Source: Triatoma infestans (taxonomy: Eukaryota; Arthropoda; Insecta; Hemiptera; Reduviidae). From it: DNA of 64,000 nt. Made by a program: the position numbers and the translations under genes. The stretch spans positions 56,062 through 120,061 of the forward strand of contig JAAEAF010002590.1 in the NCBI GenBank assembly GCA_011037195.1, given 5' to 3'. The notes beneath the pieces are model-generated. The model worked only from the letters and a program-made list of their open reading frames with translations. It was not told where the DNA came from and did not search any database. Positions 1 to 11,050 of the stretch are shown here, piece by piece; the stretch's first letter is position 1, and each line of letters starts with the position of its first letter.

Positions 1-627
1 CAAGTCATATTGTAACTTGCAGACGTAATATTAAAGACAATAAAATGTTGCGTACAAATATTTTGAGTTTGATATTATCTTAAAAGATATTTTTCTGTTG
101 TTTGACAATTTTCAATAGTTTATATTTAACGTTTCATTTAAAAACTGTAATTACGCTTAAGAAAATTATTTCTATTAATCTTTCCAAGAAAAGACTTAAA
201 ATATTAAAGCAATAAAACCTTATAATAAAGTAGGCCAGATAAAAAAAAAAAAAATAATAATAATAAAAACAAGCAATCATAAACAATAATAAGAAAGGAA
301 GTACGTAAAGAAACTGTGCATTATTAAAATAGAAGCCACTAGCGAAAACAGTTGATAAAATCATGCAGTTGTCGTGCTTGACTGAGATTCTAGTTCAACC
401 AGTATTAAATTCTGTTTGACCTTCAAAAAGATGTATTTTAATGCAGCAAAGTTGTGGGGTACTATGGGGTCGATATTTTTAGCCTAATGTTACTTACTAC
501 AAAGGCAAGGGAGTTTCATTTGAAGAATGCAATATTTATCTTAAATGTTAACAATTAATTGTATATATTAATAATGATAGTCAGTTTTTAGTTTACATCT
601 GTCCTGTTATAATACCCTTAGGGAGTA
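1..627. other. AT-rich sequence, nothing recognised
   Basis: No coding frame with family features and no repeat shared with the rest of the window was seen. It holds an A-run near 241-254 and a T-run leading into the following SINE. Confidence 0.6.
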
Positions 628-1440
628 ATAGTTTTTTTTTTTTTTAATTTAAGGAGCGTCAATGGCGGCCGGATCCTTCTCAGTGTACTGCCGGCCTCCG
701 GACAGTGTTCTCTAGCTACAGACAACACTGTCCATCACAGAATAGTGAGCTGTAGAGGCTCCTAGGAAGAAAAAAAATCTAAGGGGTAAGCTGAAATGTG
801 ATTGGTTTGATGTGTTGTTGTATGTTTGTAGTATTGTAGCACGAACGGTTTTGTAAAGGGATTTGTGTGTATGTACAGGTTTTAAGAAACAGAGAAGTTT
901 AAGAAATAAGTAGGAAATCACCACTGTTTTTGAAATAAACATATTATTCTCTAAATGAATTATTTAAATACTTTATAATATCACAATAATATGCTTATAA
1001 ATATAAATAGAAACTAGCTAGATTGATTTAAACTCTTATGTTTTAACTTATAACTGGCACTGATGTTGACTCCTTGAATAATACCGTAAACTGTCTAATT
1101 TTGACTGTTCTGTTCGAGTGCTGAATTCTGAATTTAGACTCATTCTTGAAAGAATGCTTTCTCTTGGTGTTTAAATTTTCCCCAGTAAGAAGGGGCAAAA
1201 GACAAAGCTAACTAAGTTCTATGACCTCTTTTGTAACGGTGTCCTTTACCTGAATAGTCCCTAACAATTCCTTTCACTGCACTATACACTTTATTTTAAG
1301 CTAAAATACACTAAACTATTTTTCCAAAATGATTTCCATTTTTCCGAATTGCTACTTCCACTAGAAAGCACTGGACTTGAACCCGGGTACCTCCGCGTGG
1401 GAGTCCAATGCGCTAACTGACTGAGCTAATTCCTTCCCTG
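628..1440 (-). repeat. SINE-A copy 1 (tRNA-derived), split by a solo LTR
   Basis: Read on the minus strand, 1440-1370 is the tRNA-like head (a box-A-like stretch around GAGCTAATTCC in reverse, and a box-B-like GAACCCGGGT in plus orientation). 787-628 is the body: the GTGTTCTCT/ACTGTCC hairpin segment, GCGTC, then a poly-T (A on the minus strand) tail. The two halves are contiguous in other copies (CTAAGGGTAGCACTGGACT), so they are one SINE interrupted by the LTR at 792-1365. The anticodon-loop position reads CTCCCAC, as in one of two subfamilies here. No SINE target duplication was found. Confidence 0.85.
792..1365 (-). mobile_element. solo LTR, copy 1, inserted in SINE-A
   Basis: A 574-bp element homologous to 13117-13679 and 37311-37922, in opposite orientation. 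It is flanked by AAGC at 788-791 and 1366-1369, and removing one copy plus the element restores the SINE-A sequence. A 4-bp duplication with TG-like/CA-like ends is what LTR retrotransposon integrases leave. This copy begins TGAAATGTGATTGG and ends CTTCCACTAGA; the terminal dinucleotide has decayed at one end. No internal region or second LTR is present, so it is a solo LTR. The strand is a convention, since no coding part fixes it. Confidence 0.75.
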
Positions 1441-2318
1441 GACTAACAATATACTAAATTTGTAGCATGCGTGGTGACAATGATCGAAGGTTAAAAAAAT
1501 AATACCTTATTCTCTACAAACTGTTAAATAATTGACAATTATTCCATGAAAACAAGGGCTAAAGTTGTACGTTTAATCACTAGAGATTAAAAGTATGAAA
1601 CAGTGTTGCCAACTTACAATTAATCATTTTTAAAGGATTTAATGAAATCGTTAAAATAATATTAAATTAAACAATATTGTTTTATCATTATAAAAACAAT
1701 TTAAAAATAAATTAAATAACAAACTTTCTGAAGCTTTCTCTTAGAGAAATGGACAACATTCTCTTAGAGATTACCGTACATGTTTTATCAATATCCTTTT
1801 TTTTAAATAGTTCTTAGCTGTTATAGAAAGAAATATAATATTTAAGGCGAAAATGAAATCGTTTTTATAACTCTTTTTTGTCACACTCGCTTGCATATTT
1901 GTGGGCAAATCTTAACTCGAGTGTGTAAAAGTGGCAGTTTATTCATTTGTGAAATAGATAAATATTTGTAGGATTTTAAAACATTAGAAAGAATGTAAAA
2001 AAAAATCTGAAAGTACTAGTTATAAACTTAGAGAAATTGTTTTATTTGTAACATAAAAAAGTATATTAAAATGTTATTTTGTTATATTAATGCACAATTT
2101 ATTCCTAAAAAGAATAGATAATCAAGTTTTATTTTATCTCTAGTGAATAAAAAAAAGGAATAAAGAAATGGTTAGAAATTAAATAAATTATTAGAGAATA
2201 AACATAGTAACTGCCATTATTAAGAGAATGTTTTTATGCTTAATGAATTTAGAAAACTAGTAGATATCTCAAATGTTTACATGAATCATTGTAGATGAAT
2301 TTTAATTTATGCTTGTAA
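1441..2318. other. AT-rich sequence, nothing recognised
   Basis: Short A/T runs only; no coding frame or shared repeat identified. Confidence 0.55.
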
Positions 2319-2564
2319 TTTTTTTTTTTTTTTTTTAAAGACGCGTCAATATCTCTGGTCATTGGAGCCAGGAAAGTTCTCAGTGCATTGTCTCGGCCTT
2401 CGGACATCGTTCTCTTGTTAGAAACAATACTGTCCAGCAGCGGATATAGAGCTTGCTTGTGTAGAGGCTTCTAGGAAGAAAAAAAAAATCTAAGGGTGGC
2501 ACTGGATTTGAAAGCGGGACCTCTGCGTGGGAGTACAGTGAGCTATTACTGAGCCAATCCCTTC
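2319..2564 (-). repeat. SINE-A copy 2
   Basis: Near full-length tRNA-derived SINE on the minus strand: tRNA head at 2564-2500 (box-B remnant around TTTGAAAGCGGGACC in plus orientation, then GTGGGAGT in the anticodon-loop region), body with the ACTGTCC hairpin diverged, and a 16-nt T-run (A-tail) at 2319. It is more diverged than copies 4, 5 and 9, so probably older. No clear target duplication. Confidence 0.8.
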
Positions 2565-2626
2565 TATATAATTGCCAACATTTCTAATTTTCTCAAGGCT
2601 ACCTTTAAATGGGTTGTTCACCAATA

Positions 2627-2646
2627 CTAATAAATAAATAAATAAA
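2627..2646. repeat. (AATA)n microsatellite
   Basis: Five tandem AATA units seen directly. Confidence 0.8.
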
Positions 2647-2847
2647 CAAAATTATAAAACATGACTAAATTACTCTTACAGAATTAAACTGGTTCCTTTA
2701 AACTATGCACAATAAAGACAGTTACTTTCTCTTACAGATAAGGTAGATATTTTAAGCGTGTTAAATTTAAATAATTCTACGGTTGTTAAATAACTTAAAA
2801 AAAAAACACCAACAAAACAGATATAACATTTTTTATGCATTTATTCT

Positions 2848-3596
2848 TTTTATTTTTCTTACTCTTAGTGGAGGAAAGTAATTGTAATCGTGTCAAATTT
2901 TCGATATCGAATTTTCACCCGGAAAATATCCGTTTTAGTTAAGGTCCCCTGACCTCAGTGGTTTTTAAAAAATGGCCTGTTTGTGTGTGTGTTGTGTGTG
3001 TGTGTGTGTATGTATGTGAACAGCATAGCTCAAAAACGAAAAATCCTATAAAGTTCAAACTTGATATTCCGTTTAGATCAAGTGATGACCGTTACCATGG
3101 GATCCGATAGTAGGTCATCTGCTAAAATTCCTCAACCGGAAGTATCACTTTACAAGTTGGTTGTTTTACTTTTTTGCGATTTTATCAAAAATTGGCTCCG
3201 ACGATTTTCTTGAAACATGGTTATATCAAGTAGACATATAAAGAGTTACAACTTTTATGTGAAACATTTCTCTGGGAAAATTCATTAAGGGGCATTTTTA
3301 CGGGACGGTGGGGGTTAGGTTTTCCTCTAAAGTGCTCTTTCAGATTACTATACAATTCTCAATAATATTAATCTAAGTCATATTAATTAAAATTAAATAT
3401 GGTGTCCGAAATTCCAAGTTTCAAGAAAATTAGTAAACCGGAAGTACGCTTTTACTGAACAGTTTTTCAATTTTCGACGAACTCCGACGAAATTCATTAA
3501 ATGTGGTTTACTAACTATAAAATTTGTCACTTTTAATTTTGAAATCTGGAGTAATTGAAAGTTGTGTGAGTTTTTTTTACATCAGATTTTTTTTTT
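2848..3596 (+). mobile_element. HINE-like element, copy 1
   Basis: Begins with the family start (TTACTCTTAGTGGAGG, a mutated hairpin) and continues with GTAATCGTGTCAAATTTTCG, a (GT)n tract near 2980-3010, the AACAGCATAGCTC block, and two internal monomers beginning at CAACCGGAAGT (3135) and AAACCGGAAGT (3436). It ends with AGTTGTGTGAG and a T-run near 3596. The internal layout equals the copies at 16690 and 24696. It encodes nothing. I interpret the family as Helentron-associated (DINE-1-like); a MITE is the alternative. Confidence 0.7.
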
Positions 3597-5660
3597 GCAA
3601 AATCAAAAGTGGTTCAAATAAAATATGTAAAATAAATAAAGTGAAAAAAAAAACTTGAATTACAAAGAACATTTTGTTTCTTAATTTTACCATCTTTAAG
3701 TTTGCCCTTTATCCTTGGGATCATATATTATTTTTACGTTTTAGGTCCATCGACCCCTAAGGAGTTGATGGAGACCATATTGGAAACTCTGAACTTTATT
3801 AAGATTGTCGAACTTCTCTTAGCAACATATTTGTATATGTATGTATATCTTAAGATGAATTCTTGCCCCATTTCACGTTGCACAAGAGAGATTTTAAAAA
3901 GGTAATGTACTGTAATTTAATACTAGAAAATAATTATATCACTCAAAGATAAAAAAAACAACAAAAATAATAATAAAAAATTAAATGTTAGTTATTAAAG
4001 AACAAACTATTTAGATGCAAAAAAAAGAAAAGAAAAAAAACTAAGTTCGTAAATTTAGTTAATTGACCACGTTAATATAAACATATGGAAGTAATGAATC
4101 GATTAATGCATGTGAAATAAAGTTAACTGATATGAGATATTTCTGTATCAGTATAAATAGTTTTTTTGCAAGGTTTCTACCACGTTCTATGAACAAGTTC
4201 CGTGAAAAGAAGAGATCAAGTAGTTGTTTTATAGTCAATGTTGTAATTGTTAAGAATTTATTGTTTCAATTGTTGAACAACAGCAATTATATTGATAATG
4301 TGTTCATACATAATAAAATAGTCTATTACTAGTTCAAATTTCCTTTATTTATATGTAATATTTAATTACTTTATTGTTTGAATGGCAAATAAAAGGTTCA
4401 TTTTGAGTAGAAAATAAGTTGACACAAGGAATTTCTTACGTATAATTTGTATAATTAGGACCAACAATTTTTGGTAATAATTTTCCTCATTAACAACAAA
4501 ATAACCCATATTCCGGAATTTCCAGAATTATGATTTCTTTTAATTTTATTTATGAAATCTGAATTATTTTATTCTAATTTACTATATAGTAATTTTAACA
4601 TTATTTTTTTTTTAAGAAACAGCGTCAAAATTTCTTCTAGATTAACGTCTTTTTAATTTGCTGAACGTTGAATATGATTGTTAAAAGCAGCCATTCAAAT
4701 AGAAATCACAAAACTTAAAAAGGTTTTTTGAATGTTTCAATCTAAGTTTTCAACCTTTGTTGAATCAGTGGTGTATGTTTAGCCGTCCTGCGGCCTAGGA
4801 CGGCTTCAACCATAATCCTTTTTTTCATATTATTTAGATATATTTTGAAGGTTCTCCTAGAAATGAGGGGGAAATATCTAGGCTAGATGGTTGGTTTTAT
4901 TTACATTATCTACAATATGGAATACGCGCTTTTCAATTTAAAGCTGTCTCTAGATATTTACCTGCCAATTTTCAAATAGAACGTACAGAGGCTACAATTT
5001 GACTTTCAATTTAAAGACTGAACTTTAATCCCAGAAATTCATATCTCTCGCCTCACAATCCTGCCTTCACTTTTTGTGCCAACATCAATAGTTGTGAACA
5101 ACTGGCTTCAAAGGATTAAGAGTAAAAGAAGAGTAAAATTTAGTGTCTAGTGAAAATTTATTATGAAAATTTGATATATTTCAGGATTTTTTTTGAAAAT
5201 TTCTTTTGTAATATTGGTATTAAACAATAGTATTTATGAAAATAGTAAAATAATATGCTTGGTAGGTGTAATAGATGTGAGAAGGAGAGAGAATGAATTT
5301 TAGGATAATTGATTAGAAATAAATTAGATGATATACTGAACATTGTATAATGAATAGAATACACAAACTGCAAGGACTTTACAGTTAGAATAGAAGTTAG
5401 GTAGAGAATAATAAAGAGACAGACTGGCTGAGTAATGAGAAGGTAGGTAGATAGGTTGCTGACTGGATGTAAACTGTCCTAAACCGGTCCTGAACTACAC
5501 TGCCGTCGCTATGTTTATATGAATCGAACTGTCCCTTCCTAGTCTAACCTAGGTGGGGAGTAACTAACTTTTGATTCATTTAATGTCTGCTTCTTCGCTC
5601 TTCGGATCCTATGAATCTTTAATGATTCAGATCCCACCATTACTTCAGCACTTGTTTCTG
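3597..5660. other. AT-rich sequence, nothing recognised
   Basis: A and T runs, short open frames without family features. 5380-5560 is somewhat richer in GC but was not matched to any repeat in the window. Confidence 0.5.
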
Positions 5661-5763
5661 ATTGTTAAATTATGTTTTTGGTGTTCGTTACGACCGCTAT
5701 ATTCAATGTTGTAAATTGGATGTTGAGGTTCGGTCATACAAAAGAACTCTTTTTAAATTTCTA

Positions 5764-5797
5764 CCGACGTTTCGGCAAATTTATTGCCTTCTTCTGG
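5764..5797 (-). ncRNA. hammerhead-ribozyme-like motif, left arm of PLE
   Basis: On the minus strand: CAGAAGA, an A, GGC..GCC stem, GAAAC, then GTC. The core matches the hammerhead pattern (CUGANGA, stem II, GAAA, NUH) except for a U-to-A change in the first box and one extra nucleotide before stem II. Penelope-like elements are known to carry minimal hammerheads. Activity is not implied. Confidence 0.4.
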
Positions 5798-6190
5798 TAC
5801 AAGGTCTGTACAGAGGTTTTAATACAAATCAGAAAAAATAAAAACAACATAAAATATGAACTTAAAATAAATATTTTCAAAATAAATTGTTTTTTAAAAA
5901 TAAACTAAATAAATGGTATGATATATATATAGCACATTTAAATTTATTTTAAACTATTGTTGTAGAACAGATCAATATTAAACTAAATCACAACTATTGA
6001 AACTTTAACAATATGAGGCGTATATAAGATAAAGTATGGAAATAACTTTGGAAATGTACTTACAAAAATTTTCAGTTAGAATTACTTACAAACTCTAGTT
6101 TAACCTGTGACATACCATCACTAAGTATTACGGACCTTGGATGGGTCAAGGTTTATAAAGGGCTAGGAAAGCGGATGAGAAAACCGTGTC

Positions 6191-6548
6191 TTAGTCTGTA
6201 TGTTGTTTTGGAAATTCCAGCAGATTGTTATAACTAAGGGATAGGTTTTTGGTGGCTGTTCTAAAATTGATAGATAATTTATCTTTTTTAATATGAATCA
6301 TTTCCAATATATTTCTTTTTTTATTATTGTTGTTGATGGAGAGAATTTTAGTGTTTTCCATGTCAAATTCATGTTTGTATTGTATGCAGTGTTTCGTTAG
6401 TGCTGTAGTCATGTCAGTCGGTTTTTTAGTTTTACAGTCGTATTTATGTTGGTACAGTCTATTTTTTAAATATTGAGATGTTTGTCCTATGTACGTAGCT
6501 GGGCATTGTAAACAATTTATTTTATAAATTATATCTGATAATAAAGTT
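6191..6548 (-). pseudogene. Penelope-like GIY-YIG endonuclease C-terminus (fragment)
   Basis: Translating the minus strand gives one open frame of about 119 codons from 6548 to the stop at 6191. It starts with IIYKINC, then CPATYIGQTS, the GIY-YIG pair with a CxxC insertion typical of PLE nucleases, then LYQHKYDCK, and a tail with ALTKHC.QYKHEFD, a KK-rich helix (LEMIHI) and a final SINFRTATKNLSLSYNNLL. PLE proteins join an RT and this single-strand-nicking nuclease, which acts at the target site in the nucleus. Upstream (6548-6760, minus) the frame is broken, but LKKLFSKLKDPHP and a degraded IEG.SEK-like stretch, usual just before the nuclease, remain. The RT is absent. The family call is firm; the frame is a remnant. 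Confidence 0.8.
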
Positions 6549-6800
6549 GTGGGTGGGGGTCTTTTAGTTTAGAAAAGAGTTTTTTTAAAGGATTGGAGTT
6601 TTTGTGGGCAATGGAAAGGTTATATTTCTTGAAAATTTTAGCTGTTTTTTTCTGATGGACCTTCTATGTGTGGGATAGAGATATAGGATATTAGAAGTTG
6701 CTGTGATGGCGAAGAGGTTGATCACATTATCTGTGGATGGTTGATATAATATGGAGAGGTTCTATTTCTTATTGATTTGTATTAAAACCTTTGTACAGAC

Positions 6801-6834
6801 CCTGAAGAAGGCGCTAAATTTGCCGAAACGTCAG
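6801..6834 (+). ncRNA. hammerhead-ribozyme-like motif, right arm of PLE
   Basis: Plus strand: CTGAAGA, A, GGC..GCC stem, GAAAC, GTC at 6802-6832. Helix III would be a single A-U pair closing a 2-nt loop, the minimal type reported for PLEs. One unpaired A before stem II departs from the canonical core, and flanking stem I pairing is weak. Confidence 0.4.
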
Positions 6835-7049
6835 TAGAAATTTAAAAAGAGTTCTTTTGTATGACCGAACCTTAACATCCACTTTACAACATTGTTAAAT
6901 TATTTTAATTGCCTTCCCAGCCTAAAAGCCTATACTTCTAACAAACCTTATACTGACAAACATTTTTCATTATAGATTGTTTAAAATTTTGGTGGAACAT
7001 ATTCCGTTAGTTGCATTAATGTTAGTTGGATATTAATCCAAAATTATAT

Positions 7050-7597
7050 CACACAACTTTCTCTTACTCCTGTTAATATAATTATAAATAAAATTACGAA
7101 TTTGCTTTAAACTTCAAATTATGCTTATTTATCCTAAATATAGAGGTAATGGGGAGAGCGATAAGGACTAACCTACTAACTCAAATAGCAAGGAATAATA
7201 GAACTAACCCTATATATGACATTTTAACATCTCAAATTTCGCTAAACTATCTATATTCAATTTTTATTGGAAAAAAGCTTCAAATAAAAGTGACAAGTTT
7301 ATATCTGTGAAGTATACCAGAAATTTAAAGGGAAATTACAAAAGCAAAAAGAAAAGCGCAAACAAAAAATTAAAAAAAAAAAAAAAAATTAGTAAAGTCG
7401 TATTTTGATGGATTCTGTTCGATTTTGTCAGATGCGTTAATAAATTAATACATTCACAAAATACCACATTTGAATTTTCCCGAGACTTTGACATACATAC
7501 GGACTATTTGCTAAAAATATTTTTCGGTGAAAAATCAGTTTCGCTAATTAGGCATCATCACAATATTTTCTCTAACTAGAAATAAGAGAAAACAAAA
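7050..7597 (-). mobile_element. HINE-like element, degraded
   Basis: Starts with CACACAACTTTCTCTTACTCC (7054) and ends with CTAACTAGAAATAAGAG (hairpin remnant) near 7590. In between, blocks such as ATACGGACTATTTGCTAAAAA and ATTTTCCCGAGACTTTGACA are recognisable against the other minus-strand copies. Much of the internal monomer region is replaced or decayed. Confidence 0.5.
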
Positions 7598-8459
7598 AAT
7601 TAATGTGGGCGTAAAGATTAATTCAATAACATGCCAAAATAGCTCTCTTCCAAAAACTTCATATTAATAGAAGTGTTTACCAAGATTTATTTTGATTGAT
7701 TGAAATTAAGTACGACCTTGATAATGAAGTAACAAAATAATTAATTGAGGCAAAGGGGGAAGGGGGAAAAGGAAGCTGGTAAAAGCTCATTAGCGAAATA
7801 TAATTGAATTATAAATTGAATATTAAGGACTAAGTGTCTTCAAAATAACAAACATTTCGTGTTCATATTTAAATTGCATGTTGTAAACGTAAACAGTTAG
7901 TATTGCGGATAATTAACTAAAATTATAGCATTGTAAATGGCAAATTTTAATGTCATGAACTGCCATCAATTATACTGTAATATTATTAATTGCTAATAAA
8001 AAACAAACAATCTGTTGAAAGCAATTTTTTAAAATTAATAGTACTTAATGATTTCTTTACCTACAAGGTTTTTAATAATTTTCTTTGCTTTTATCCCAGT
8101 ACCTTCGATGATATACTACATTCTTATTGAATTAAAAATTTTCTTCCTAGTAATGAGGCAACAATATTTTATATCGGAATACAATCAATAAATATACAAA
8201 GAAATACAAATAATAAAAGGGTTGGTAGGTGCTTCGAGACGTGTTATGAACTGAATTACTAGTTGCTAAGACGAAAGACATCACAGATTTGCTTATGAAG
8301 AAGAAAGGCTGTTAACGTAATAGGATTTAGGTTAGGTTAGATTAGTTGTTTTAGCACTTCACAAATTTTATAGTTTAGAAAGCTTAGTCAATCAATGTCT
8401 ACTGTTTTTAAATGTTGGAAAGCACAAATTTACAATGTGGTGGATCACAAACGTAGGAG
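7598..8459. other. AT-rich sequence, nothing recognised
   Basis: No coding frame with family features; no repeat shared with the window was noticed. Confidence 0.5.
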
Positions 8460-8930
8460 GCGTGGCGATACCTCTTACCACAACTTAAAGACGTCAAGAC
8501 CCGCCAATACACCCCTAGCAAAGTCAAAGAAGGGGAATTGATGGGTAAACTCGACCGCAATAAACGGGATGGAGTTTTCTATTGAGAGAAGGCAACACAG
8601 CCATGTCCACAAGTTGCTGAAATTGAGCCTCGCGTAGAGTAAGATACTCCAAAATGACATTATTGCATTGAGGACACCCGGCATTCTCGGGCATTCACTT
8701 CAATTCGATGCAGATGCTTGTGTGAAAAATCAGTGTAAATGGTCCATGGCTAATATACATACTAAAACTTTCGAGGCAAACTTCCAAGGCATAACCCGCT
8801 CCAACAGAGCAACTCACGGTTTTTTCTTCAGTCTGGTATTGATGCCGTCCACTAAGCATGACCACTTGTTTGGTGCTGATCCAAGAGGCTGCTTGCAAAT
8901 GGTATTCTTTTTCAGCTAACGTATATGCCC
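8460..8930 (-). pseudogene. LINE 3'-end coding remnant, frameshifted
   Basis: GC content is above the surroundings. On the minus strand, pieces in changing frames resemble the extreme C-terminus of I/Jockey/R1-type ORF2: HGPFT, then HKHLHRIE, then CPQCNNVILEYLTL (the CxxC part of the terminal zinc knuckle). An upstream frame contains TRQ/TKQVVMLSGRHQYQTEEK, whose nature I do not know. No domain is intact. It could also be another reverse-transcribed gene fragment; the knuckle and the TGHG-like start favour a LINE. Confidence 0.45.
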
Positions 8931-9705
8931 TATAGTTTCCTTCTCTACTTCATTAGCTGGAAAACCACTGGTTAATGATCTTTCATTCTTCCACGAAATC
9001 TTGTTTTATAGTTTCTTCCTGCATGGAACTCCAGTAACCAACATTTGCTAGGACCATGATCGTGGATTTGGCATCATTGATGGCTATGGCCATGCATTAT
9101 TAATAAACCAAAAAAAGCTAATAATCCCTAGAAAATAATAGATGGAGTTTGATTTAATCAAATCAAACAAAGTCCAATCAATGTCTATCAATAGATATAC
9201 GACAATCTATCACTTCTAGAAAAAAGTGAACATTTTAAACGAATCCTTTTAACAAAGATATCTCAGCTGTGCAATAAACAAACAAAATAAACTGTCAACA
9301 TAGAAAGGCAATTTATCATTCACGCGTCATTTATCTTAAATTGTATCCTTCATTCCTCATTTTTTTCTTTTATTTTTTTTTTTAGGTTTAAAATATGGAA
9401 ATGAATTTTTCATGTTTTTTTCATTCATGAGCTTGAGCTGAGAAAAAAATGCTATGATGTTTTTCAAGCAGAATTCTGATGAATAAGTTTAATTTAAAAG
9501 GATTTGGAAAGCATTTGTGATTAGTTTCAATGTATTCTATTACTAGTCCAATCTGGAGGATAGGCAATCTGCAGTGATTACATTGATCTGCTTTACCTTG
9601 TTTCCATTCTCTGAATTACTTTATCCAAAACTGGAAGAGTATTGACAGAAAACGAAGCATTCAACTGCTTCAAATATATTCAATACTACGGGCTGGTAGA
9701 TTAGT
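8931..9705. other. AT-rich sequence, nothing recognised
   Basis: No supported feature. A pyrimidine run lies at about 9361-9383. Confidence 0.5.
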
Positions 9706-9995
9706 CCCACGGTAATCTAGTGGCTCGCATTCTCACCTTTGCTGCGACATGTAATTTGGGAGAAGCTTCCAATGAGCTGGCGAAACTAGAACTTCCGGTA
9801 CACCAGCCAGCCCACTCCCAACAATAGAAAGTACAGGACTCTACCATCCAAATGCGAAGGTGCGATCACCACGAAACCTTTCCTCAGCTCGTGAGTGCGG
9901 AGACAGAAGTGCGCCGGGCTAGACTACCTTTGTTGCGACACAAATTCAAAATTCAAAATTGAGCACACTCTTAGCCACCGTACCTAGCGCATAGC
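9706..9995 (+). repeat. tRNA-Glu-headed repeat (family G), copy 1
   Basis: 9716-9755 resembles the 5' half of a tRNA-Glu (TCCCACGGTAATCTAGTGG, box-A-like). From GACATGT (9743) to about 9935 it is homologous to 29478-29650: shared AGCCAGCCCAC, CCAC.A.GAAACCTTTCCTCA, CGTGAG.G.G.AGACA. A tRNA head plus a conserved body suggests a SINE; the 3' end is not clear. Confidence 0.55.
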
Positions 9996-10196
9996 GCCAA
10001 AACGGTGCCCATGGTTCTTAGCCTTGCCTACATAGCAGGCAAGTTTCCATCCTGCCACGTGGAGGCAGGACCTCTACTATCCGTTTATCTGGCGCATTAT
10101 CGCTACTTCACGAGCAAACTAAACAAAGTCTTTAAAATTGTTAGCACTTTCTCATTAACTCTTTACAATCTCCCGGCCAGTTCTCTCCCCTCCTTT

Positions 10197-11050
10197 TCAG
10201 CTTGAATTCCATATGGATCCTTGCCTCGTCGAGAAGAGAACATCGGAAGAGAACGTGATACTGTGGTCCCGTTCACCGCATTCGCAATTCGGGGAATCTT
10301 TCAAACCCAGCTCATGGAGCTTAGAATTGAAATCCCCATGGCCCGTGAAATATTGCGCTACGGTTTGGGATAGCTCCAGCCATCGAATCGACAGTCTATG
10401 ATGCAGATTTGGGAAGAACTCGTATGCGATGGTCTCTGCCTCATCCCAGCGTCTTTGCCCACTTCCTAATCTCGTACTCTCGGATCTTTTCCTTGCAAGT
10501 GCAGGAGGCGTCTGACTGGGCAGTTCCTCACCATCAAGGACAATCATTACCCCTTTTTTATACTTATGGGTAAGGACTCTTATCTCTACAAGGAGATCAA
10601 GCGGCAACACACCAGTGACCACCGGTAATGAGACCGTGGATGATGTCGCATAGGCCCTTGTTGTTGCTGAGCACAAAATGGCTCTTTGCATTCGCAGCAG
10701 AGTGAAGCTGTACGACTGCATGTCAAGCTTATTAGTCCAACAGGCAGCTGCGTACGCTGCGACATTCTCTATTACGCCCCTGTAAATGATTAAGGCCACA
10801 CCAGTCTTCAGCCCCCACTCACCACGGGCTACTCTTTTTATTCCCCGGTACATGTTGAGGTATCTGGAGGTAACCCACTGAATATGAGGCTTAAAAGAAA
10901 GCTTCCAATCCAGCAGCACGCCCAGTTCTCAAACTGGGTCACATGGACTATTCTATGATCGTCCACCCTAATCCAAGGAGGACGACTGGGATGAAGTTTG
11001 CCAACTTTGTTACGACAATCAGGATCCGATTCCCATGAAGTACACACGAT
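10197..11050 (-). pseudogene. LINE ORF2 C-terminus (R1/I/Jockey-like), 5'-truncated
   Basis: The minus frame 10919-10197 (240 codons) reads LLDWKLSFKPHI (after the RT motif E area), YAAACW, LLRMQRAILCS..RAYATSS, then PVVTGVLPLDL, then TGHGDFNSKL and CECGERD, the standard order of thumb, connection and terminal zinc knuckle in insect R1/I-group elements. The upstream piece (11047-10918) RPPWIRVDDHRI..V..FEN continues it in another frame, so there is a frameshift near 10918. RT catalytic motifs are missing through 5' truncation. Function was reverse transcription of the element's own RNA; this copy is inactive. Clade is uncertain. Confidence 0.8.

Larger units (their letters stand above)
5661..6903 (-). 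mobile_element. Penelope-like element, inverted pseudo-LTRs, 13-bp TSD
   Basis: ATTGTTAAATTAT occurs at 5661-5673 and 6891-6903, an exact 13-bp target duplication. Inside, 5674-5707 is a 34-nt extension, followed by an arm from 5708 to about 5840 that is inverted-repeated at about 6767-6890 (GTTGTAAA..GGATGTTGAGG against its complement at the right end). Each arm holds a hammerhead-like motif. The centre carries the C-terminal endonuclease on the minus strand (separate entry). A 34-nt extension beside pseudo-LTRs is an established property of Penelope retroelements; the same extension length occurs in three other elements here. The reverse transcriptase part is lost, so this copy is dead. Confidence 0.85.
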
